Assembly: GCF_032341995.1 (NCBI RefSeq)
Contig: NZ_CP135439.1
Location: forward strand, 2,621,001 to 2,685,000
From: Domibacillus sp. DTU_2020_1001157_1_SI_ALB_TIR_016
GTDB taxonomy: Bacteria > Bacillota > Bacilli > Bacillales > Domibacillaceae
Direction: 5' to 3'
DNA: 64,000 bases
The notes under the pieces are model-generated. The model saw only the letters and a program-made list of their open reading frames with translations, did not search any database and had not been told where the DNA came from. Of this stretch, positions 57,041-64,000 are shown piece by piece (positions within the stretch are counted from its first letter, which is position 1; each line of letters opens with the position of its first letter). The translations under genes were made by a program, and so were the position numbers.

Positions 57041-58177
57041 TTATAACACGGAACCAATCTGTCCGAGTGCTTTTTTAATTTCATTCACCACTGTCTCATC
57101 TTCTTCGCGCTCTAGTGCTTTGAACAGCTGGGACTCTGCTTCTATGCCGCCAATCTGCCCAATAGCATAAGCTGCTGTACCACGAAGAACTGGACGTGGA
57201 TCGTTGTGAAGCAGAGCAGCAAGGGCCGGCAGCGAAGATGGCTCCCTGAAATGAGCCAATGCAATGACTGCATTTCGCTGAATCGGCTTTTTGCCGCGCC
57301 ATGAACCAGACATCTCGCCAAACCGCTCCTTAAATTCCTTGTTGCTCATCGATAAAAGCGGCTCTAACAACGGCTTTACTTCTTCTGGTGCCGGTGTCAT
57401 TTCTTCATGGTTTAATGTGTGTTTCCCTTTATTGGCCGGGCAGACGGTCTGGCACGTATCACAGCCGTACAGCCGGTTTCCAAGATGTTTACGGAATTCC
57501 TCCGGCAAAAAGTCTTTTGTCTGCGTTAAATAAGCGATACACCGCTGAGAATTAAGCTGTCCTCCTTGAACGAGTGCACTTGTTGGGCAGGCGTCAATAC
57601 ATTTTGTACACGTGCCGCACTGGCTTTCCATCGGCGTGTCCGGTTCAAAAGGAATATTGGTCAGCATTTCACCTAAATACACGTATGAACCAAACTCCGG
57701 CGTAATAATCGCACAGTTTTTTGCACTCCAGCCGATGCCGGCCCGCTCCGCCACAGCACGGTCAGACAGCTCACCTGTATCAACCATTGATTTCGTTTGG
57801 ACATCTGGCATTTTTTCTTTTAAAAATACTTCCAGCTGTTCCAGCTTTCTGCGCAGAACGAGGTGATAATCTTCTCCCCAGGACGCCCGGCAAAACAAGC
57901 CGCGCCGCTCTCCCTTTTTCCCTTTCGGAGCTCCTTCCAGCTTCGATGGATACGCAAGCGCAATGGCAATAATCGAACGCGGACTATCCATCAAGAGTGC
58001 CGGGTTTGTCCGCTTCTCAATATCTTTTTCCTCAAAACCGGATGCATATCCCAGTTCTTGCTGCTGTACCAGTTTTTGCTTTAATTCAAGAAACGGATCG
58101 GCCGCAGCGAATCCGATTTTATCGATGCCAATTTCTTTGCTGTAGTCAATCAGTTCCTGCTTTAACTGCCGGTACAT
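57041..58177 (-). CDS. queG: QueG, epoxyqueuosine reductase
   Basis: A 378-residue cobalamin- and iron-sulfur-dependent enzyme for the last step of queuosine synthesis in tRNA. Two ferredoxin-type cysteine clusters are visible: CGTCTKCIDACPTS (near residue 188) and CDTCQTVCP (near 239), and the GWSAKNC segment near 150 belongs to the active site. The C-terminal extension has HEAT-type repeats (VIALAHF, AAYAIGQIG), as in the long form of the family. First gene of queG-trmL. Confidence 0.92.
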   Translation of the reverse strand: MYRQLKQELIDYSKEIGIDKIGFAAADPFLELKQKLVQQQELGYASGFEEKDIEKRTNPALLMDSPRSIIAIALAYPSKLEGAPKGKKGERRGLFCRASWGEDYHLVLRRKLEQLEVFLKEKMPDVQTKSMVDTGELSDRAVAERAGIGWSAKNCAIITPEFGSYVYLGEMLTNIPFEPDTPMESQCGTCTKCIDACPTSALVQGGQLNSQRCIAYLTQTKDFLPEEFRKHLGNRLYGCDTCQTVCPANKGKHTLNHEEMTPAPEEVKPLLEPLLSMSNKEFKERFGEMSGSWRGKKPIQRNAVIALAHFREPSSLPALAALLHNDPRPVLRGTAAYAIGQIGGIEAESQLFKALEREEDETVVNEIKKALGQIGSVL

Positions 58178-58198
58178 TTCTTCTCCTCCGTTCCATAG

Positions 58199-58234
58199 AA
58201 AACAGGCAAACGGGAATCCCGTCTGCCTGTTTAT
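58199..58234 (-). terminator. Terminator of thiC
   Basis: AAACAGGCA.ACGGGA/TCCCGT.TGCCTGTTT stem, T-rich on both sides. Confidence 0.85.
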
Positions 58235-58278
58235 CGTTTTTCTTATTATTTCACAAAAATGCGATAAAGTCGAGCATG

Positions 58279-60103
<1,825 letters not shown>

Positions 60104-60128
60104 ATAGTTTAATGAACGGCTTAAAAAC

Positions 60129-60238
60129 CGTGTCCCTACTTCCCTACGCTGGTACTGGCCAGATCAGGTTCGAAGGGTTAAAGAGCCTTAAAGCGCGCTC
60201 TTCTCTCAGTCCGGCTAACGGACACCCCTAGCAGTTGT
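60129..60238 (-). ncRNA. TPP (THI-box) riboswitch
   Basis: The minus strand has all the conserved aptamer parts in order: GGGGTGTCCG, GGACTGAGA, ACCCTTCGAACCTGATCTGG, and CCAGCGTAGGGAAG. Bound thiamine diphosphate should favour the terminator hairpin that follows and so switch off thiC. Confidence 0.96.
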
Positions 60239-60259
60239 AAATTATGAAGCTGTGTACAA

Positions 60260-60288
60260 ACTGTAACACGATAAAAATGATCTGTAAA
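60260..60288 (-). promoter_or_regulatory. Promoter of the TPP riboswitch-thiC unit
   Basis: TTTACA (60283-60288), 17 bases, TACAGT (60260-60265) on the minus strand. Confidence 0.5.
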
Positions 60289-60382
60289 GCATTTTTTCCA
60301 TGTAATGCTATTTATTTGCCTCAAAAACCTTTAAATGCTACGCTTATAACTAGTTTTTTATCAGGCGAACGGAGGCAATACA

Positions 60383-60898
60383 ATGCACACTATTTCTTTA
60401 GCAGAAGCGGTGAAGTTAAAAAGTATTTTAACTAAAAAAGTGTATGAATTGGAGGAGGAATTGCGCCGCGTTGCTTACACAACGATTGAAAAAGGTGATT
60501 CTATTCCAACTCCTGTACGGACCGTAAGCGCTGTAGAAGCAGAACTTCAAGAAGTTCGAAAAGACGCGCGCACACTGGACCGGCTCATGTACAAAGCCAA
60601 TAGCGAAAACACCGTTTCCTTTAAAAACGAAACCGTTCCCCTTGTAGAAGCAATTGAATGGGCGACGCAGCTTCGTGCAGAAGCACGGCTTTGCAAGGAA
60701 ATGGGCGCTTCTCCAAAGGAGGAAATCCAATACGGTTATGCGGAGAGCACCACTGTTTATAAAGTAGCTCTGTTCGAGCCTGAGGACTATCGGCAAAAAG
60801 CGATTCAGCTTGAACGGGAAGCTCATAAGCTTTCTAATTTAATTAATGCAAAAAATTACACCGTTACTATTGCCTTTAATGACGAAAAATATTTTTAA
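60383..60898 (+). CDS. DIP1984-like coiled-coil protein
   Basis: A 171-residue, mostly helical protein: an N-terminal LAEAVKLKSIL helix, a long coiled-coil middle with KANSENTVSF near residue 75, a second EAIEWATQLRAEARL helix near 92, and a tail with QLEREAHKLSNLINAKNYTV. This order of elements resembles the DIP1984 family. GGAGGC precedes the ATG. Function unknown; the family call is by overall pattern only. Confidence 0.6.
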   Translation: MHTISLAEAVKLKSILTKKVYELEEELRRVAYTTIEKGDSIPTPVRTVSAVEAELQEVRKDARTLDRLMYKANSENTVSFKNETVPLVEAIEWATQLRAEARLCKEMGASPKEEIQYGYAESTTVYKVALFEPEDYRQKAIQLEREAHKLSNLINAKNYTVTIAFNDEKYF

Positions 60899-60931
60899 CC
60901 TTGAAAAAGTGAGACTCTTTTTCAAGGCGCA
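60899..60931 (+). terminator. Hairpin after the DIP1984-like gene
   Basis: CCTTGAAAAAG/CTTTTTCAAGG perfect stem with a seven-base loop starting at the stop codon. No T run follows, so termination is uncertain. The stretch to 61,066 holds no gene that I can support. Confidence 0.5.
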
Positions 60932-61065
60932 GGATTGGGAACCTCACTTTTTGAATAGAAAAGCAAACCAATCCCCGTTTTCCATTCACCTTGTGACCGA
61001 TAACCAATCACCATCTAATGCGATGGCAATCCGCCCTTTAGATGTTTTTAAACGGTTTCTCCCTG

Positions 61066-61100
61066 CGAAACAGCCTCTTCTCTTCGAAGAGGCTGTTTAT
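61066..61100. terminator. Terminator of the metallophosphoesterase gene
   Basis: AAACAGCCTCTT/AAGAGGCTGTTT stem with a short loop, T-rich on both sides; overlaps the end of the minus-strand gene. Confidence 0.85.
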
Positions 61101-61817
61101 TTAAAGAGAAGCGTTCTGAATGACAGACAGCATATTTTGGTTTGGATAATTCACTTCTTTGTATTGGTTCATCACTTTGTCCGCATCAAATTCCACCCGT
61201 TCAATGGAAGTGCTGATCCGGTGTCCATCTGTTTCCACAATAGCGTATGAAGCTTTTTTAACGCCGTCAAACGGGAGGCCAACGCTGCCGATATTTATGA
61301 CGACCTTTCCTTTTATATACCGAATATAAGGCTTATGAATATGAGCATAGATATATACGTCATTACTTTCAGATAGCATTAATTTCGTTTCTAACACCTC
61401 GTCAGGCTCGGAAGAAGAAACTACGGTAAATAAGCTATCCGGCGCTGCATGAAAAGCATGAACCGCCACACCGTCCAGATCAAGATGAAGCTCTGTTGGA
61501 AGAGCGTTTAGGTAATCGATATCCGCTTCTTCTAACTGTGATACAGTCCAGTCACGCTCTTGATTCATCAGCTCCAGCGCTGCCTCTGCTACTTCTCCTT
61601 TGTGAACACCTCGCACAACCCATTCATCCGCATTCCCTTTAATCACTTCAGTTTGAAGCCCTTGAATCAGCTCCAGTGACCGCTTCGGTTCCGGGCCGCG
61701 GTAACAAAGGTCGCCCAGTACATAAATTTTATCTACCTGCTTCGTTTTAAGATCATTTAACACAGCTTGAAGTGCCACTGCATTCCCATGAACATCAGAG
61801 ATAAAAGCTGCTTTCAT
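61101..61817 (-). CDS. Metallophosphoesterase family phosphodiesterase/phosphatase
   Basis: A 238-residue calcineurin-like phosphoesterase. Metal-binding motifs: SDVHGN (Asp8, His10), VLGDLCYRGPEP (near residue 37), KGNADEW (near 64) and the HAFHAAPDS histidine near 120 and the YAHIHKPYIR motif near 160. The ATG at 61817 follows AAGGATG. The substrate could be a nucleotide, a phosphoprotein or a small phosphodiester; it cannot be chosen from sequence. Confidence 0.85.
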   Translation of the reverse strand: MKAAFISDVHGNAVALQAVLNDLKTKQVDKIYVLGDLCYRGPEPKRSLELIQGLQTEVIKGNADEWVVRGVHKGEVAEAALELMNQERDWTVSQLEEADIDYLNALPTELHLDLDGVAVHAFHAAPDSLFTVVSSSEPDEVLETKLMLSESNDVYIYAHIHKPYIRYIKGKVVINIGSVGLPFDGVKKASYAIVETDGHRISTSIERVEFDADKVMNQYKEVNYPNQNMLSVIQNASL

Positions 61818-61904
61818 TTTCAACATCCTTTTCTTTATAATTTTAAAGTAGAGAACCGATATGTATAAAAAAATTATGACAAGCAGGCTTTTTACTGTAA
61901 AGAA

Positions 61905-61936
61905 ATAAGCTCACCAATAAAGGTGAGCTTTATGTT
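61905..61936 (-). terminator. Terminator of the duplicated membrane protein gene
   Basis: AAGCTCACC/GGTGAGCTT stem with a six-base loop; T-rich downstream on the minus strand. Confidence 0.75.
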
Positions 61937-62734
61937 TTACTGAAGGTTATTTTTTTCTTTTTGTGGAGCGGAAGAATCAGATCCCTCGGCTTCTTCAAGC
62001 GCTTTTAATTCGGCGTTTGTCTGCGGAAACCCGTTTGCCTGCCATTCATCGCGGTATTGGGCATCTAGTCCCGTCAGCCCTTCATATTCTTTTGCTTTTT
62101 CTGAATCAACACTCTCCACTTCGTCTTTTTTAAGTTCTGTGGACTTGTCATCAATAAATTTTGTTTTCTCAACGACCATGGTTTGCTCGTTTTTCTTAGA
62201 AGCAATACCATTTTTAATGCCTTTTACCACCTTTGTCGTTCCTGCTTTTAAACCATTGCCGATTTTACCCACTGTACCAGAACCCGTATCTCCTGCTTCT
62301 TGTTTTTGCTGAAATGTATTTAAAGCTAAAACGATTCCAGTAGTGAGTAATGCGGTAGAACCAACTACTACACCCATCGTCATTTCTTTTTTCTGAAGAG
62401 AGGAATTCATCCGGTCAAGCATCTCTTTTTCTTTCTCCATCATTTTTTGCTGTGCTTCAATTCCAGTTTTTACTCCCTGGATGGTTTTATTAATACCACC
62501 CTTGATCATTTCTTCTTCGGTTTCAACGCCTGTTTTAATAAGGTCTGCTGTTTTGCCGGTACCAGCTTTTACTCCATTTTTAATTCCTTTTTTCACTTCT
62601 TTTACTGCACTAAATTTTTGGTTCCGGTTTTCAGCCATTTGCTTCTTATTGCTATACCCTTTTGTCATTTTTACAGCCCCTGCTGATGCCAAAGCTGAAG
62701 AACCGATAATGATACCCATAGTAGATGTTTTCAT
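61937..62734 (-). CDS. Internally duplicated membrane-associated protein, unknown
   Basis: A 265-residue protein with two related halves. Residues 5-20 (TMGIIIGSSALASAGA) and about 118-135 (TMGVVVGSTALLTTGI) are both short hydrophobic helices opening with TMG-x3-GS-AL, and each is followed by basic KxGIKNGxKAGT-like segments. Between them lies a charged, Lys/Glu-rich helical linker; the C-terminal 80 residues are acidic and probably disordered. GGAGGGG precedes the ATG. No known family is recognised. It is the last protein gene before the tRNA array. Confidence 0.65.
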   Translation of the reverse strand: MKTSTMGIIIGSSALASAGAVKMTKGYSNKKQMAENRNQKFSAVKEVKKGIKNGVKAGTGKTADLIKTGVETEEEMIKGGINKTIQGVKTGIEAQQKMMEKEKEMLDRMNSSLQKKEMTMGVVVGSTALLTTGIVLALNTFQQKQEAGDTGSGTVGKIGNGLKAGTTKVVKGIKNGIASKKNEQTMVVEKTKFIDDKSTELKKDEVESVDSEKAKEYEGLTGLDAQYRDEWQANGFPQTNAELKALEEAEGSDSSAPQKEKNNLQ

Positions 62735-62759
62735 ACATACCCCTCCAGTTTAAGTTTTA

Positions 62760-62918
62760 AGTTAATAAGGATATTACCGATTTGAAGGGATTTTAAACAA
62801 TATCCATCATAGTTGATACTATTTATCTAGATGAATAACCGTAAACGTGTCATTAGAAGCGATGTAATCACAAATGAATTTTTTATTTTGGTTAAGAAGA
62901 ACACAGTGGTTTTAAACA
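62760..62918. other. Spacer between the duplicated-protein gene and the tRNA array
   Basis: About 160 AT-rich bases; I see no gene. It probably contains the promoter of the minus-strand protein gene. Confidence 0.5.
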
Positions 62919-62919
62919 C

Positions 62920-62952
62920 GAAAAAACCCTTCAACAAATGTTGAAGGGTTAC
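62920..62952 (-). terminator. Terminator of the tRNA array
   Basis: AACCCTTCAACA/TGTTGAAGGGTT stem followed on the minus strand by T6; lies just after the last tRNA gene. Confidence 0.9.
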
Positions 62953-62961
62953 GCCGTTTAA

Positions 62962-63045
62962 TACCGGCGGCCGGGGTCGAACCGGCACTCCCGTGAAGGA
63001 ACTGGATTTTGAGTCCAGCGCGTCTGCCAATTCCGCCACGCCGGC
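62962..63045 (-). tRNA. tRNA-Leu (anticodon CAA)
   Basis: Class II tRNA with long variable arm; anticodon loop CTCAAAA on a CTGGA/TCCAG stem. CCA is not encoded. Last gene of the array. Confidence 0.95.
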
Positions 63046-63055
63046 AAATACATAA

Positions 63056-63129
63056 TGGAGGCGGCAACCGGACTCGAACCGGTGGTAAAGGTTTTGCAGA
63101 CCTTGGCCTTACCGCTTGGCTATGCCGCC
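63056..63129 (-). tRNA. tRNA-Cys (anticodon GCA)
   Basis: Cloverleaf with acceptor GGCGGCA/TGCCGCC; anticodon loop CTGCAAA; CCA encoded. Confidence 0.95.
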
Positions 63130-63142
63130 TTTATAAAAATGT

Positions 63143-63217
63143 TGGAGCGGAAGACGGGATTCGAACCCGCGACCCCCACCTTGGCAAGGTGATGTTCTAC
63201 CACTGAACTACTTCCGC
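63143..63217 (-). tRNA. tRNA-Gly (anticodon GCC)
   Basis: Acceptor GCGGAAG/CTTCCGC; anticodon loop TTGCCAA; CCA encoded. Confidence 0.95.
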
Positions 63218-63223
63218 AAAAAA

Positions 63224-63298
63224 TGGCTGGGCTAGAAGGATTCGAACCTTCGCGTGACGGAGTCAAAGTCCGTTGCCTTACCGCTTGGCTATAGCCCA
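63224..63298 (-). tRNA. tRNA-Gln (anticodon TTG)
   Basis: Acceptor TGGGCTA/TAGCCCA; anticodon loop CTTTGAC; CCA encoded. Confidence 0.95.
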
Positions 63299-63304
63299 TT
63301 TATA

Positions 63305-63381
63305 TGGGGCGATCGAGGGGAATCGAACCCCCGAATGTCGGAGCCACAATCCGATGCGTTAACCACTTCGCCACGACCGCC
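63305..63381 (-). tRNA. tRNA-His (anticodon GTG)
   Basis: Includes the encoded extra 5' G opposite C73, as usual for tRNA-His; anticodon loop TTGTGGC; CCA encoded. Confidence 0.95.
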
Positions 63382-63410
63382 ATAATGAAATTTTATAAAA
63401 TTGATCGAAT

Positions 63411-63484
63411 TGGCAGGGGCAGTAGGAATCGAACCCACACCGGAGGTTTTGGAGACCTCTGTTCTACCGTTAAACTATGCCCCT
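63411..63484 (-). tRNA. tRNA-Trp (anticodon CCA)
   Basis: Acceptor AGGGGCA/TGCCCCT; anticodon loop CTCCAAA; CCA end encoded. Confidence 0.95.
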
Positions 63485-63492
63485 GTATAAAC

Positions 63493-63576
63493 TGGTGGAG
63501 GGGGGCAGATTCGAACTGCCGAACCCGAAGGAGCGGATTTACAGTCCGCCGCGTTTAGCCACTTCGCTACCCCTCC
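63493..63576 (-). tRNA. tRNA-Tyr (anticodon GTA)
   Basis: Class II tRNA with long variable arm; acceptor GGAGGGG/CCCCTCC; anticodon loop CTGTAAA; CCA encoded. Confidence 0.95.
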
Positions 63577-63593
63577 ATCATGCATAAGCAAAA

Positions 63594-63669
<76 letters not shown>

Positions 63670-63676
63670 AGCATAA

Positions 63677-63749
63677 TGGCTCAGGACGGAATCGAACCGC
63701 CGACACAAGGATTTTCAGTCCTTTGCTCTACCAACTGAGCTACTGAGCC
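63677..63749 (-). tRNA. tRNA-Phe (anticodon GAA)
   Basis: Acceptor GGCTCAG/CTGAGCC; anticodon loop CTGAAAA; CCA not encoded. Confidence 0.95.
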
Positions 63750-63774
63750 TTTCTTACAATATTTCTATGTATAA

Positions 63775-63851
63775 TGGCGGTCCGGACGGGACTCGAACCC
63801 GCGACCTCCTGCGTGACAGGCAGGCATTCTAACCAACTGAACTACCGGACC
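63775..63851 (-). tRNA. tRNA-Asp (anticodon GTC)
   Basis: Acceptor GGTCCGG/CCGGACC; anticodon loop CTGTCAC; CCA encoded. Confidence 0.95.
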
Positions 63852-63857
63852 AAACAA

Positions 63858-63931
<74 letters not shown>

Positions 63932-63940
63932 ATAACAATA

Positions 63941-64000
63941 TGGTGGAGGATGACGGGATCGAACCGCCGACCCTCTGCTTGTAAGGCAGATGCTCTCCCA
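63941..64000 (-). tRNA. tRNA-Val (anticodon TAC), 5' part cut by window edge
   Basis: Anticodon loop CTTACAA on a CTGC/GCAG stem; the 3' acceptor strand and encoded CCA are present, but the 5' acceptor strand lies outside the window. Confidence 0.9.

Noticed and set aside
60846..61250. 134-codon plus-strand frame
   Set aside because: Overlaps the end of the DIP1984-like gene and runs antisense into the metallophosphoesterase gene; no start signal.

Overview
The window is chromosomal DNA of a low-to-mid GC, endospore-forming Firmicute of the Bacillaceae. Three kinds of gene support this: sporulation genes (an alpha/beta-type SASP, SpoVR, PrkA and YhbH), the competence regulator ComK with its IDEAL-domain neighbour, and a set of genes that in Bacillus subtilis lies mostly in the yhb-yhj part of the chromosome (addB, yhjE, comK, yhfL/lcfB, yhfI, yhfH, gltT, hemE/hemH, yhgD/yhgE, hmoB, ecsA/B, hit, yhaH, hpr, prsA, yhaM, yhzD, yhaR, yheB, yhcT, yhcU, pgcA, trmL, queG). 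The order is rearranged, so this is a relative of B. subtilis and not that species; I cannot fix the genus. I see no prophage, insertion sequence, CRISPR array or rRNA gene. The window is almost entirely housekeeping DNA.

Layout. 0-5.9 kb: the start of addB (cut by the window edge), a TVP38/DedA-type membrane protein, comK and yhzC, azlCD, an acyl-CoA ligase and an MBL-fold hydrolase. 6-9.7 kb: a tight four-gene operon of a YtkA/FixH-type lipoprotein, histidine kinase, OmpR-type regulator and beta-propeller lipoprotein, with an 11-bp-period direct repeat at its promoter; this is the best candidate here for an uncharacterised system. 9.7-12.7 kb: yhgE and its TetR-type regulator, with two matching 23-bp operators. 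12.7-15.5 kb: haem biosynthesis (hemE-hemH without hemY) and the divergent haem monooxygenase hmoB. 15.5-25.7 kb: the ecsAB/hit/yhaH/hpr/prsA/yhaM/yhaR/yheB group, a CstR-like sensor and an SASP gene. 25.7-36.1 kb: fumC, a possible sigma-B-driven 22-residue membrane peptide, and the branched-chain amino-acid genes ilvD // T-box // ilvB-ilvH-ilvC-leuB-leuC-leuD, which lack leuA. 36.5-50 kb: a class A PBP, tatA, gltT, a catalytically dead ArsC-like protein, an EcsC-family protein, a TrkA_C membrane protein, spoVR, pgcA, a disulfide-bond pair, yhcU, yhcT and a phosphate transporter with its DUF47 partner. 50-62.7 kb: nitroreductase, purine permease, wrbA, yhbH and prkA with a small gene between them, trmL-queG, TPP-riboswitch-controlled thiC, and three less familiar genes. 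62.9-64 kb: an array of at least twelve tRNA genes that runs off the window edge.

Start codons were chosen by ribosome-binding-site position and alignment to remembered relatives, so several CDS begin downstream of the longest possible start. All family assignments come from recognition of motifs in the translated sequence; no database search was run. Promoter and operator calls are pattern matches by eye and are labelled with matching confidence.
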